A stretch of DNA of 64,000 nucleotides from CAZXBB01 sp964638815 (GCA_964638815.1 CAZXBB010000072.1:27159-91158), one strand, 5' to 3'. Shown: positions 54,006 to 62,867, counted from the stretch's first letter. Notes: a model not told the origin generated them from the sequence alone. Made by a program: numbers and translations.

Positions 54006-54060
54006 CTCCGGGCCGTGGCTCCCGGCCCAGGACCGGGACTCCGCGCCTCGGACCATTCCC

Positions 54061-54348
54061 TCAGACGAGAACCGGAGGGGCCAGCTCGTCCTTGAGCGCC
54101 TGGCTCGGCTTGAAGCCGACGGTCATCGAAGCCTTGATGTCCATGGGCTCGCCCGTCGAAGGGTTGCGGACCTTCCTCGCCGCACGCCGCTTCTTCGCGA
54201 ACGAGCCGAAGCCGGCAATCGTCACGGCGTCGTCGTGCTTGATCCCGATCACCAGGCTCGCCGTCACCGCATCGACGGCTCGCGCGGCGGCTGCCTTCGA
54301 CGTCTGCAGTTCGACTGCGACTGCTTCAATGAGCTGGCCCTTGTTCAT
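54061..54348 (-). CDS. hup: HU-family DNA-binding protein
   Basis: About 95 residues, standard length. MNKGQLIEAVAVELQTSKA opens the helical part. TIAGFGSFAKKRRAARKVRN (about residues 43-62) and PSTGEPMDIKA form the DNA-binding beta arm with the conserved Pro at its tip. The ATG follows AGGAGA. TTGACA-N16-TACATT lies upstream (54437-54464). It bends and compacts DNA as a dimer. HU versus IHF subunit cannot be fully separated by eye, but the lack of extensions favours HU. Confidence 0.93.
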   Translation of the reverse strand: MNKGQLIEAVAVELQTSKAAAARAVDAVTASLVIGIKHDDAVTIAGFGSFAKKRRAARKVRNPSTGEPMDIKASMTVGFKPSQALKDELAPPVLV

Positions 54349-54436
54349 GCGTATCTCCTGACGACGCGATTGAGGGGGAGCGCGTCGTGGGACATTGCGG
54401 TTTGCACGTCGCCCCACTTCCCGAGACGTGTCCCCG

Positions 54437-54464
54437 AATGTACCGGCACGCGCGCGGCTGTCAA
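54437..54464 (-). promoter_or_regulatory. Promoter of the HU gene
   Basis: TTGACA (54459-54464) and TACATT (54437-54442) on the minus strand, 16 bases apart. This leaves a leader of about 80 bases before the AGGAGA ribosome site. The -35 is a perfect consensus. Confidence 0.65.
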
Positions 54465-54552
54465 TCGACCGATGCCCGGCAGGCATAACATGTCTCTCGC
54501 GCCGGTGCGCGCGAGTCCGCAGTGAATGGACGGTTGACAGTGGAGATCGCAC

Positions 54553-55491
54553 ATGTCCGGCGACGCCGTCGTCGTGGAACTCGATCCCTATCCGCCCGAG
54601 GCTCGCACGTGGCTGGCCGGCCGGTGCCGATTCGTCAGCACCGACGACACTGGCCGGGCGATCGCGGACGCGGACGCGATCCTGGTGCGCACCCGCACGC
54701 GTGTCGACGGTGCGCTCCTCGACGCCGCTCCGCGTCTGCGCGTGGTCGCGCGGGCCGGCACCGGCCTCGACAACATCGACGTGGCCGGATGCCGGGCCCG
54801 GGGCGTCGAGGTGGTGTATAGACCCGAGGCCAACACCCAAGCGGTAGTGGAGTACGTAACAACCCTGATCTGCGACGCCCTGCGCCCGCGCGTGCCGGTC
54901 GTCTCCGGCGTCAGCCGCGCCGAGTGGGAGCGTCTGCAGCGGGTTGCGACCGTACCGCGCCAGATGAGCGAACGGACGCTCGGGATCCTCGGCCTCGGCC
55001 GCATCGGGCGTCGCGTCGCGGCTGTCGCGGGCGCGATCGGCTTCGAGGTGCTGTACAACGACGTCGTCGACATCGCACCGGCGGATCGCGCCGGCGCCGG
55101 CGCCGTGCCCGTGGAGACGCTGTTCGAGCGGAGCGACGTGCTCTCGATTCACGTTGACGGCCGGCCGTCGAACCACGGATTCGTCGACGCCCGGCTGCTC
55201 GCACGGCTTCCAGAGGATGCGCTTGTCCTGAACACAAGCCGGGGATTCGTCGTGGACAGGCGCGCCCTGGCCGATCATCTGCGCGCGCTCCCGGGCGCGC
55301 GCGCCCTCCTCGACGTGCACGACCCGGAGCCGGTGGACGATGCCGATCCGCTCCTCGGCCTGCCCAACGCGACGCTCTATCCGCACCTCGCGAGTCGAAC
55401 CGCGCACGCGGTACGCGAGATGGCCTGGGTGGTGCGCGACGTGATCGAAGTGCTCGAGTGTCGGCCGCCGCGCTTCCCCGCGCCGAAGTGA
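54553..55491 (+). CDS. NAD-dependent D-2-hydroxyacid dehydrogenase (SerA-like, no ACT domain)
   Basis: About 312 residues. It is two-lobed: VVARAGTGLDNIDVAGCRAR (about residues 74-93) is the substrate-side block, and LGILGLGRIGRRVAAVAGAI (about 143-162) the NAD-binding GxGxxG. Arg in NTSRGFVVDRRAL (about 233), Glu in DVHDPEPV (about 258) and His in PHLASRTAHAVREMAWVV (about 276) fit the catalytic triad. It resembles 3-phosphoglycerate dehydrogenase but lacks the C-terminal ACT or ASB regions, so glycerate, lactate or other 2-hydroxyacids are equally possible. GTGGAG precedes the ATG. Confidence 0.85.
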   Translation: MSGDAVVVELDPYPPEARTWLAGRCRFVSTDDTGRAIADADAILVRTRTRVDGALLDAAPRLRVVARAGTGLDNIDVAGCRARGVEVVYRPEANTQAVVEYVTTLICDALRPRVPVVSGVSRAEWERLQRVATVPRQMSERTLGILGLGRIGRRVAAVAGAIGFEVLYNDVVDIAPADRAGAGAVPVETLFERSDVLSIHVDGRPSNHGFVDARLLARLPEDALVLNTSRGFVVDRRALADHLRALPGARALLDVHDPEPVDDADPLLGLPNATLYPHLASRTAHAVREMAWVVRDVIEVLECRPPRFPAPK

Positions 55492-55518
55492 CCGGCGTTC
55501 CGCGGCGCGCCAGGCAGG

Positions 55519-57126
55519 CTAGCGAATGAACCGCAGCCGCCCGAAGTCCGGAATGAACGCGCGGCCCTCGTCGCTCACCGAGTGCGGGGCCGGGAAGTAG
55601 ACGACCCACGCCTTGCCGAGCATCAGCTTGCGATTGACGACGAACGGGCTCTCGTCGATCTGCGTGGCGACGATCGGATGGGGGTTGCCCCAAAGCCGGG
55701 AATCCGACGACGCCGTGCTGTTGTCGCCGCACATGAAGAACTGATCGGGTCCGAGGATCGCGAGATTGTCCGGGTGCGTTCCGAAGGCGTACTGACCGGC
55801 GCGCACGCTCTCCTCGTAGCCGGGGTTCGTCGGGTTCTTCCTCGTGTGGTCGTTGAGATGGTCCACGCGGTAGTGGAGATCGCGATCGACCCGGATCCGC
55901 TCCATGGTGAGCGGGCTCCCTTCGAACTCCCACAGGAAGGCCGGCCCGCGCGCCGGGGGGCGACGCGCGAGGTCCCGGGGATCCGACATGCGCTCGACGA
56001 CCATCTCGAGACGTTCGGGCGGCCGCCAGTCGTACTCGTGATACGCGACCCTTTCGCCGTTGACGAAGATCGCGAGCGACTGATCGACGTGCCAGAACTC
56101 GACGTTCGTGGGCCGGCCGCCCCGCAGCGGGGAAACCGGCTGCGGACCGGATCCCGTCCAGCCTTCGCCGGCAAAGTCCTCGCCGTGCTCGGCGTCGCGC
56201 AGGCGAACCTCCGCCGTGTCCCCGGCGAGGATGAACTCCATCCGTTGGCGTCGCGCCAGCAGCGTGAACGTGACGCGCAGTCCGTCCTGGTCGGGCACGA
56301 GGGCCGCGGCCACCCGGAGATCGCTGACCGGCCAGAGATCTCGCTGGATCCGCTGGGCGAGAACGTTGTAGGGCGCCCAGTCATCGATCTGCCGGGCCTT
56401 GGCGTCCCACTCGAGCGTGCTCGGCGCCGCCGAGTCGCACCGGAAGACCGCGCCGTCGACGGACCAGTGGTCGTCGATGAGCCACGGCGGGCCCGGGTAG
56501 GGCTCGTCCAGATCCTCGGGGTGCGTCGGCGGATAGTCCGAGTCGTAGACCGGTTGCCACACGGCGCGCTGCACGTGCTCCGGCTTTCGCCGGATCCCGT
56601 ACGCCTCGTAGGCGTCGGGATCGTCCGCGGAGCCCGCGAAGACGTCACCGTCAACCAGCCAGATCGACTCGTCGGGAAGCCCGATGAGACGCTTGATGTA
56701 GTTGCCGTCCTCGCCGTTCGGGTTGGTCGGGTTCTTGAAGACGACCACGTCGAACCGCGACGGTTCCGCGAAGTGGTAGAGCGCCTTCATCACGAGGATC
56801 CGGTCGCCCATGCGGATCCGCGACTCGTGACCGAACTGAGCCGAGCCCGTGTACTGCGGACCGAGGATCGGGTCGGGCACGTCGGCCGGCGAAAGCTGCG
56901 ACATCCGCGGATCCGCGCCTGCCGCGAAATCCCACCCGGTCTGTTGAGAGTGCAGACGATTGTGCTGACCGAGCAGCGTCGGCGCCATGGACCCCGTCGG
57001 GATCACGAAGCCCTCGGTGACGAATCCGCGAAACGTCATCGCGAGCACGAAGGCCACGATCAGAGACTGGAGCGTCTCGATCACGGAATTGTCGTGCGGC
57101 TGGGGCTCCACCCTTGCTTCTGCCAT
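55519..57126 (-). CDS. lepB: Signal peptidase I with large inserted beta domain
   Basis: About 535 residues, roughly twice a typical bacterial signal peptidase I. One membrane helix (SLIVAFVLAMTFRGFV, about 21-36) precedes VIPTGSMAPTLLG with the catalytic Ser46. The general-base Lys145 is in DGNYIKRLIGLPDE. The final conserved box FFMCGDNSTASSDSRLWG is far downstream at about 470. Between Lys145 and this box lie over 300 residues, including a beta-rich segment (NVEFWHVDQSLAIFVNGERV, about 345-364) resembling a LamG/jelly-roll domain. It cleaves signal peptides of exported proteins. TGCTACGAT ends eight bases before the ATG: probably leaderless. Confidence 0.9.
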   Translation of the reverse strand: MAEARVEPQPHDNSVIETLQSLIVAFVLAMTFRGFVTEGFVIPTGSMAPTLLGQHNRLHSQQTGWDFAAGADPRMSQLSPADVPDPILGPQYTGSAQFGHESRIRMGDRILVMKALYHFAEPSRFDVVVFKNPTNPNGEDGNYIKRLIGLPDESIWLVDGDVFAGSADDPDAYEAYGIRRKPEHVQRAVWQPVYDSDYPPTHPEDLDEPYPGPPWLIDDHWSVDGAVFRCDSAAPSTLEWDAKARQIDDWAPYNVLAQRIQRDLWPVSDLRVAAALVPDQDGLRVTFTLLARRQRMEFILAGDTAEVRLRDAEHGEDFAGEGWTGSGPQPVSPLRGGRPTNVEFWHVDQSLAIFVNGERVAYHEYDWRPPERLEMVVERMSDPRDLARRPPARGPAFLWEFEGSPLTMERIRVDRDLHYRVDHLNDHTRKNPTNPGYEESVRAGQYAFGTHPDNLAILGPDQFFMCGDNSTASSDSRLWGNPHPIVATQIDESPFVVNRKLMLGKAWVVYFPAPHSVSDEGRAFIPDFGRLRFIR

Positions 57127-57134
57127 GGAGCGTG

Positions 57135-57143
57135 ATCGTAGCA
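57135..57143 (-). promoter_or_regulatory. Extended -10 promoter of lepB
   Basis: TGCTACGAT fits TGnTAnnnT and ends eight bases before the ATG at 57126. No Shine-Dalgarno is present. Confidence 0.5.
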
Positions 57144-57175
57144 CACGGTGCGGGGAGCGGGCTCCCGGCGTGTCC

Positions 57176-58462
57176 TTACGACTCGCCTCCCGCTGCGCCG
57201 CCGGCGTCCTCTCCGCCGCGGCCGCGGCCGCGGCGTCTGCGTCGCCGACGCCTGGGTTTCCCTTCGCCTTCCGGCGACCGCGCCGGCGGCGCGGGTTTCG
57301 CGTCCGGCCGCGCGGCGTCCTGCGCCGCTGCCGGCGCCGCGGCGCCTTCCGCGCCCTTCCGTTTCCCGCGGCGGCGGCGTCGCTTCTTGCGTCGCTCGGG
57401 CGGCGTCGCCTTGTCGGCGATCTTGCCTTCGACCTCCTGCGGCGGCATGCCGCGCAGCGGATCGGCCTCGCGCGCCTTCTGCCGCTCGCCGGGCCGGGGG
57501 CAGGCGTCCGGATCCATCAGCTCCTCGACGGGCACGGCGATCTCGCGCTGGTCTTCTTCGAGGCGTACGAGGACGAGTTGCACGAGGATCTTGCCGTCCA
57601 CGACGACGCCCGGCCCCTCGGCGGTGCCGACGCGCGTCTGCTTCCGCGGCAGACGCGCCTTGAGCTCCTTGTAGGTCTGGTCCTCGTAGCGCAGGCAGCA
57701 CATCAGTCGCCCGCAGCGACCGGAGATCTTGAGCGGATCGAGCGTCGCCTTCTGGACCTTCGCCGAGCGCATCGAGACGGGCTTGAGGACCTTGAGGAAG
57801 CCCTTGCAGCAGCAGTACTGGCCGCAGCGCTCGTAATCGGCCGTCAGCCGCGCCTCGTCCCGCGCGCCGACCTGTCGCATCTCGATACGCGTGTGGAACT
57901 CGGCCGCCAACAGGCGTACGAGCTCGCGGAAATCGACGCGATCATCGGCCATGTAATAGAACGTGAGAAGCTCGCCGCCGACGATCGGCTCGGCGTCGAC
58001 GAGCGTCATCGGGATGTCGAGCTCGCGAATGAGCTGCCGGCAGGTGCGGACGTACCGGGGCTTCTCCGAGACGAGCGAGGACTGCCTGTTGAGATCCTCG
58101 ATCGTCGCAATGCGCACGATCCGCCCGTTCGTGTGGAACGGATATTCCTTCCCGCCCGATCGCTCGATGTACTCGAGGAGCTCCTTGCGGGTGATCGACT
58201 TCCCGCAGCCGGAGTTGTCGCACGTGGTCGTGAGCATCTCGGCGACTTCCGTCCCGCGGTGCGTCCGCGCGACGAGCTTGCTGCCGCAGCCCGGCTTCGC
58301 GTCGCCGTCGTACCGAAACTCCCCGATCAGCCCCATGGAGCCGAACTTCACGACGATGGTCTTCGGGGGCTCGAGCTGCGCGTAGAGCTCCTCGTCGGTC
58401 ATCGCGGTGCGGTGATGAGGATCGGCGTCGGCCTCGAAGACCGGGAGAGGGAAGATCGACAT
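57176..58462 (-). CDS. RicT/YaaT-like PSP1-domain protein with Arg-rich tail
   Basis: About 428 residues. The core (about 30-300) carries the PSP1 pattern: FYYMADDRVDFRELVRLLAA (about residue 166), then RIEMRQVGARDEARL, and the cysteine clusters ERCGQYCCCKGFLKVLKPVS (about 210) and SGRCGRLMCCLRYEDQTYKE (about 250). In Bacillus, RicT works with RicA and RicF in RNA processing and binds iron-sulfur clusters through such cysteines. An extra N-terminal segment has CDNSGCGKSITRKEL. The last 100 residues are Lys/Arg/Ala/Pro-rich, with eight consecutive arginines, suggesting RNA binding. TGCTACAAT (58599-58607) is a likely promoter. Confidence 0.8.
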   Translation of the reverse strand: MSIFPLPVFEADADPHHRTAMTDEELYAQLEPPKTIVVKFGSMGLIGEFRYDGDAKPGCGSKLVARTHRGTEVAEMLTTTCDNSGCGKSITRKELLEYIERSGGKEYPFHTNGRIVRIATIEDLNRQSSLVSEKPRYVRTCRQLIRELDIPMTLVDAEPIVGGELLTFYYMADDRVDFRELVRLLAAEFHTRIEMRQVGARDEARLTADYERCGQYCCCKGFLKVLKPVSMRSAKVQKATLDPLKISGRCGRLMCCLRYEDQTYKELKARLPRKQTRVGTAEGPGVVVDGKILVQLVLVRLEEDQREIAVPVEELMDPDACPRPGERQKAREADPLRGMPPQEVEGKIADKATPPERRKKRRRRRGKRKGAEGAAAPAAAQDAARPDAKPAPPARSPEGEGKPRRRRRRRRGRGRGGEDAGGAAGGES

Positions 58463-58598
58463 GGGCGGACTCTTCGTGCCGACGCGCGCGGGCCAAAGCC
58501 GGCGTGCGGCGTGAGCAGGGCTCGGACTGTCGCCAGGATCGGGGTATCAGCACCCGCGTCACCTGGCGAACGCGGGCTCCGGTTCGAAGAGTCGCCTG

Positions 58599-58607
58599 AT
58601 TGTAGCA
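58599..58607 (-). promoter_or_regulatory. Extended -10 promoter upstream of the RicT-like gene
   Basis: TGCTACAAT on the minus strand fits TGnTAnnnT with five of six -10 bases matching. It lies about 137 bases before the RicT-like ATG, just after the der stop. Confidence 0.5.
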
Positions 58608-58625
58608 GAGGCCGCAGAGCGTGCG

Positions 58626-60080
58626 TCAAACGCCATTCGTGCCTTCGTGCTTTCGCGCCCTCGCGCCCTGACGCGCCCTTTCCTTCATCTCCTCCACCGA
58701 GACCCGGTCCCGCGTCGAGTACACGACGCGGATCGGCACCTCGCTGAAGGGCAGCTCGTCGCGGAGCCGGTTCATGAGGTACCGCTCGTAGCGGCCCTCG
58801 AAGAGCTTCGGCTCGTTGACCTTGAGTACGAGCGTCGGGGGATGCGTGTCCACCTGGCTCGCGTAGTAGAGCCTGGCCTGCGTGCCGAGACGCGATGACG
58901 GACCGCGGGCCTTGAGGATCTCGCCCACGATCCGGTTGAGCTTGCCGGTGGACTCGCGGTGCCCCGCCTGCGCGTACAGGTTGAACGCCATGCCGATCGC
59001 CTCGGTGAAGCCCTCGCGCTCCAGCGCGCTGATGAACACGATCGGAGCGAAGTCGAGACCGCGGAGCTGCTCGGTCAGGTAGTCCAGGAAATCCTCGGGG
59101 CTGGTCCGGTCCCGGTCGATCCTGTCGCACTTGTTGACGACGATCACGGTCGGCTTGTACTGACGCTGGAGCTCCTGGGCGAGCTTCTTGTCCACCTGCG
59201 AGATCTCCTCGGTCGCATCCACGAGCATGAAGACCACGTCGGCCCGCCGGATGGAGGCCAGCATGCGGTGGTACGCGTAGTACTCGATGTCGTCGGCGAA
59301 GCTCTTGCGCTTGCGAAGTCCGGCCGTGTCGATCGCGAGCAACGACCGCCCCTCGAACTCGAAGCGAACGTCGACCGAGTCGCGCGTGGTGCCCGCGATC
59401 TCCGAAACGATCACGCGCGGCTCGCCCGCGAGTGCGTTGACGAAGGTGCTCTTCCCGGCGTTGCGTTTGCCGACGATCGCGACCTTCAGCTCCGGATCGG
59501 TCGCCCGATCGTCGGGTGTGATCTCGATGCGGGCGTAGAGCGTCTCGAGGAGACGGTTCATGCCGAAGCCGTTCTCGGCCGAGACGCATACGGGCTCGCC
59601 GAGGCCGAAGCCCGCCGCCTCGAGCCCGTGCGGCATCCATGTGTCGCCGTCCACCTTGTTCGCGACCGTGAGCACGCGATCGGCGGCGCCGCCCTCCCGC
59701 AGCAGCCGCGCGATCGTCTCGTCGAGCGCCGTGATCCCGGCCTGGGCGTCGATCACGAAGACGACGATCCTGGCCTCGGCGCGGGCGGCGTGGATCTGGG
59801 CCTCGATCGCGGGAGTCAGTGTCGCGAGGTCCGCGCCGGCGTCATCGAAGCGTTTCCCCTCGGCGACGTAGACGCCGTAACCCCCCGTATCGACGATCTC
59901 GACGAGTTTCGTCTCCCCGGCGTCGGGATCACCCTCGAGCTCGATGATCGTCGACACGCGATCCCGCGTCACGCCGGGCGCGGGATCGACGATCGACACC
60001 CGCCGCCGGGCAAGCCGGTTCAGGAGGCTCGACTTGCCGACGTTCGGACGTCCGACGATGGCGATGCGGGGGAGTGGCAT
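58626..60080 (-). CDS. der: GTPase Der (EngA), ribosome assembly
   Basis: About 484 residues with two GTPase domains in tandem and a C-terminal KH-like domain. Domain 1: AIVGRPNVGKSSLLNRLARR (residues 6-25), DTGGYG, NKVDGD (read VANKVDGDTW). Domain 2: VAIVGKRNAGKSTFVNALAG (about 205-224), DTAGLRKRKSF, VVNKCDRIDRD. The KH-like end is SEVPIRVVYSTRDRVSVEEM. Der is needed for 50S subunit maturation. The ATG begins right after a run of nine C (nine G on the plus strand) and has no ribosome site; an in-frame ATG further upstream (60146) is less likely. Confidence 0.96.
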   Translation of the reverse strand: MPLPRIAIVGRPNVGKSSLLNRLARRRVSIVDPAPGVTRDRVSTIIELEGDPDAGETKLVEIVDTGGYGVYVAEGKRFDDAGADLATLTPAIEAQIHAARAEARIVVFVIDAQAGITALDETIARLLREGGAADRVLTVANKVDGDTWMPHGLEAAGFGLGEPVCVSAENGFGMNRLLETLYARIEITPDDRATDPELKVAIVGKRNAGKSTFVNALAGEPRVIVSEIAGTTRDSVDVRFEFEGRSLLAIDTAGLRKRKSFADDIEYYAYHRMLASIRRADVVFMLVDATEEISQVDKKLAQELQRQYKPTVIVVNKCDRIDRDRTSPEDFLDYLTEQLRGLDFAPIVFISALEREGFTEAIGMAFNLYAQAGHRESTGKLNRIVGEILKARGPSSRLGTQARLYYASQVDTHPPTLVLKVNEPKLFEGRYERYLMNRLRDELPFSEVPIRVVYSTRDRVSVEEMKERARQGARARKHEGTNGV

Positions 60081-60142
60081 GGGGGGGGGATTCGGTAGGG
60101 GATTCGGTCTGGAGTACGGAGGCCTGAGTTGCGGGACTCCCC

Positions 60143-60451
60143 TCATTCCGCCTCGATCGTCACCGTCAGCCTCTTGCTCGCGAACTGCTCCTCCAGCAGC
60201 TCCGCGTGCTCCCGGTGAGTGCTGAGGAGGTGGGCGACTCCGCTCTTGTGGGCCTCGAACATGCGGACCGTGGCTTCGGGCCGCCGGAGCGGGGTCAGCG
60301 CGACGATGGTCTCCACGACGTAGACCACGTCGTTCACGTCGTCATTGTGGAGCAGCACCTTCCACGGGGGGAGCCGGCGCACCTGCGGCGGCTGCGGCTC
60401 CGTACGCTCGATCGTGCCGGTCCTGCCTTCGTTCGGGTTCTGGTCACTCAT
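60143..60451 (-). CDS. clpS: ClpS adaptor protein
   Basis: About 102 residues. A disordered N-terminus (1-26) is followed by the ClpS core: PPWKVLLHNDDVNDVVYVVE (about 28-47, the N-degron pocket and ClpA-binding region), then FEAHKSGVAHLLSTHREHAE. It delivers N-end-rule substrates to ClpAP. No clpA lies in the window. It starts 11 bases after the carboxylate-amine ligase stop and lies 62 bases upstream of der in the same direction. Confidence 0.92.
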   Translation of the reverse strand: MSDQNPNEGRTGTIERTEPQPPQVRRLPPWKVLLHNDDVNDVVYVVETIVALTPLRRPEATVRMFEAHKSGVAHLLSTHREHAELLEEQFASKRLTVTIEAE

Positions 60452-60462
60452 GCTCGATGATC

Positions 60463-61584
60463 TCACACCGCGATGGCCGTGGACTGCTCCACGAGGAAGC
60501 GGGCGACATCCACGATGTCGCCGGTCTGCTCCAGCACCTTCCGCTGGCGGCTGGCCCCGGTCCCCTCGCTGATGATGTCCTCCAGGGAGCTTAGCGCGTC
60601 CACGCATGCGAGTCGCTCCGCGTAGGGCCGGCACTGGCCGATCAGCCGGCGGGCGACCTGCCGGGCCGGCAGCGCCGTCATCGTGTCGAACTCCACGAAG
60701 GAGGCGTCCATGCCCCACCGTGCCGCGTGCCACTTGTTCTGCTTGGCGATCATGGGGTGGCTGTCGTAGAGGTAAGCCCCCTCGTCGATGTCCTCGGAGA
60801 TCCCCGCGACGAGGCACTGCGTCAGGGCGACGAGCCCGAGCAGGTGCTTCATGCACATGGGCTGATCCATGATCCGGACCTCCACCGTGCCGAAGTCCGC
60901 GTGCGGGCGGACGTCCCACCAGATTTCGCGGATCGATCGGATGAAACCGGTCTCGGAGAGATGGTTGATCAGCCAGACGTACTCCGACCAGTTGCGAAGC
61001 GTCTGGGGCAGTCCGGCCGTCGGCAGCGCCTCCATCACCTTCGATCGGTAGGACTCCATCCCCGTGTCGCGCCCGCACCACATCGGGCTGTTGGCCGACA
61101 ACGCCAGCAGGGTGGGCAGGTGACGCAGCAGGCGATCGCACATCTGGATCGCCTTGTCACCGGAGCTGACGCCGACGTGGACGTGAAGCCCGAAGACCAC
61201 GAGCCGGCGCGCCACGTACTGCATGGTCTCCATCAGCCATGCGTAGCGCTCGCCCGGGCTCACCTCCTGCTCCTGCCAGGGGCTGAAGGGGTGCGTTCCG
61301 CTCCACAGCAGTCGCAGGCCGAGCTCCCGCGCCTGCTCGTTGGCCCAGAGCAGCTTCTCGGAGAGATCGCGCTCGATCTCGCCCACGGTGTGACACACGC
61401 CCGTATTGATCTCGCAGTACGACTGCATGAACTCGGGCTTGAAGTAGTCCTTCCAGTGCTCCGGGACGCGCGCGAGGAAGGGCTCGATCGCGCTGGACAG
61501 CTCGTACGTCTCCGGATCGACGAGCTGGAGCTCCACCTCGACGCCGATGGTGTGCGTTTCGTTCCCGCGAAACTCGTAGAGCAT
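60463..61584 (-). CDS. Carboxylate-amine ligase of the YbdK/GCS2 family
   Basis: About 373 residues, the family length. IGVEVELQLVDPETYELSS (residues 13-31), SYCEINTGVCHTVGEIERDL (about 55-74), GLHVHVGVSSGDKAIQMCDR (about 132-151), NSPMWCGRDTGMESYRSKVM and FGTVEVRIMDQP (about 231) follow the glutamate-cysteine ligase type 2 pattern. Family members make gamma-glutamyl bonds, but bacterial YbdK has only weak glutamate-cysteine ligase activity, so the substrate is uncertain. It sits three bases after the truncated amidohydrolase and just before clpS. Confidence 0.88.
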   Translation of the reverse strand: MLYEFRGNETHTIGVEVELQLVDPETYELSSAIEPFLARVPEHWKDYFKPEFMQSYCEINTGVCHTVGEIERDLSEKLLWANEQARELGLRLLWSGTHPFSPWQEQEVSPGERYAWLMETMQYVARRLVVFGLHVHVGVSSGDKAIQMCDRLLRHLPTLLALSANSPMWCGRDTGMESYRSKVMEALPTAGLPQTLRNWSEYVWLINHLSETGFIRSIREIWWDVRPHADFGTVEVRIMDQPMCMKHLLGLVALTQCLVAGISEDIDEGAYLYDSHPMIAKQNKWHAARWGMDASFVEFDTMTALPARQVARRLIGQCRPYAERLACVDALSSLEDIISEGTGASRQRKVLEQTGDIVDVARFLVEQSTAIAV

Positions 61585-61587
61585 GTC

Positions 61588-62073
61588 CTACTCCATCGCC
61601 GCCGCGCGGAGCGCACAGACGGTCATGAGCTTCGCGCCCTCGGCAATCGCCCGCTCGTTCACGTCGAAGAGGCTCGAATGCAACGGCCGCCGCGGACGCG
61701 AGTCGTCGAGCGCCGATCCCAGCCTGAACATCGCGCCGGGGATGAGCTCCTGGTAGAAGGCGAAGTCCTCGCCGCCGAGGCTGCCGACCTCGAGCCACTC
61801 GACCGCGTCGTTCCCGAGCCGGTCACGGGCGGCGCCCGCGATCATACCGACCAGTGCCGGATCGTTGTCGGTCGACGGGCAGGCGTGCACGATCTCGAGG
61901 TCGATCTCGCATCCGGTCGCCTGGGCCATCCCGTTCACGACCGCCTGCATCCGTTTCTGGACCGCCTCGATGTCGACGAGCCGCGCCGCCCGCAGCGTGC
62001 CCATGACGACTGCGTTGTCGGGGATCGCGTTGAAGAGCGTGCCCGCCCGGATGGACCCGACCGTCGCCGGCAT
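61588..62073 (-). pseudogene. 5'-truncated M20-family amidohydrolase
   Basis: About 161 residues remain, against about 390 for a whole M20D amidohydrolase. What remains is the second half of the dimerisation domain (VGSIRAGTLFNAIPDNAVVM, residues 5-24) and the end of the catalytic domain (LGGEDFAFYQELIPGAMFRL, about 100-119, with the conserved GGEDF). The N-terminal half, which holds most of the metal ligands, is missing. Reading upstream in all frames does not recover it. A ribosome site (AAAGGAG) happens to precede the ATG, so a short protein may still be made, but it cannot be a normal hydrolase. Confidence 0.75.
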
Positions 62074-62267
62074 CCGGCTCCTTTATGGACATCGATCGAC
62101 CCATAACTCCTTTCCGGCGCTCACCGTCCGCACCGTAGAGCCTACCGCGGCGGGGCAACCGATGGAATCCTCATCCGGGGGGGAGAACCGGGGAAGCCGC
62201 CCCGAAAACGGGCCGATGTGACCTGATCAATGGATCAGTTCAACTCTCCAGGAAAAGGAACCGGGCG

Positions 62268-62774
62268 ATGGCACGACAGCGCACTGGCGGAATGACGGCG
62301 ATCGGGATCATGAACATCGTCTTCGGCGCGATCGGCACACTCGTGTGCCTCCTCGTCGCGGTCGCGGGCGGCGTGCTCGCCGCGGCGGGCGGCGCGATGG
62401 AGGCGGAGATGGGCGGCGAAGCCGAGGGGCTCGGCACGATGGCCGCCACCGGCGGCGCGATCATCGCCGGCATCGGCCTGCTCACCGGGCTGGCGTGGCT
62501 GTTCCTCTTCGTGGGTGGGATCGGCATTCTCAAGCTCGCCAACTGGGGCCGCAAGATGTGCATCGGCTCCGCCGGCATGATCGTGCTCCTGACGGCGATC
62601 AACTTCTTCATGCAGGGCGGCGTCAACATCGTGAGCTTCGCCGTGCTCGGATACGGCATCACGGTCATCGCGCTGTGCTTCAGCGCGACCTGGCGAGAGG
62701 CCTGCTCCGGCGAGGGCGAATGGAACGCGCCGATGATGGGCGCCGACGACGAGCAGTTCCGCGCGGCGGCGTGA
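62268..62774 (+). CDS. Small four-helix membrane protein of unknown function
   Basis: About 168 residues, start eight bases after AAAAGGAA. There are four hydrophobic segments (about 9-35 with IGTLVCLLVAVAGGVLAAAG, 60-90, 96-118 and 120-140). A short acidic loop lies between the first two and a soluble acidic tail follows. No family was recognised. It stands alone between the truncated amidohydrolase and a dehydrogenase and is followed by a bidirectional terminator. Confidence 0.7.
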   Translation: MARQRTGGMTAIGIMNIVFGAIGTLVCLLVAVAGGVLAAAGGAMEAEMGGEAEGLGTMAATGGAIIAGIGLLTGLAWLFLFVGGIGILKLANWGRKMCIGSAGMIVLLTAINFFMQGGVNIVSFAVLGYGITVIALCFSATWREACSGEGEWNAPMMGADDEQFRAAA

Positions 62775-62835
62775 AGCGACCTGTTCGCGGGGAGCTGTCC
62801 GCTCCCGGCTCATAGCCTGGTTTCCGGGTTTCCTG

Positions 62836-62867
62836 GAGCCCCCTTCGTTCGGGAGGGGGCTCTTTTT
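62836..62867. terminator. Bidirectional terminator
   Basis: Arms GAGCCCCC/GGGGGCTC with an 11-base loop and CTTTTT-type tail on the plus strand. It serves the small membrane protein gene and lies just after the stop of the convergent dehydrogenase. Confidence 0.8.

Noticed and set aside
53655..54056. Minus-strand ORF with PERGA repeats after leuS
   Set aside because: Its repeat part is a 15-base tandem DNA repeat and the rest is antisense to the leuS end; no ribosome site.
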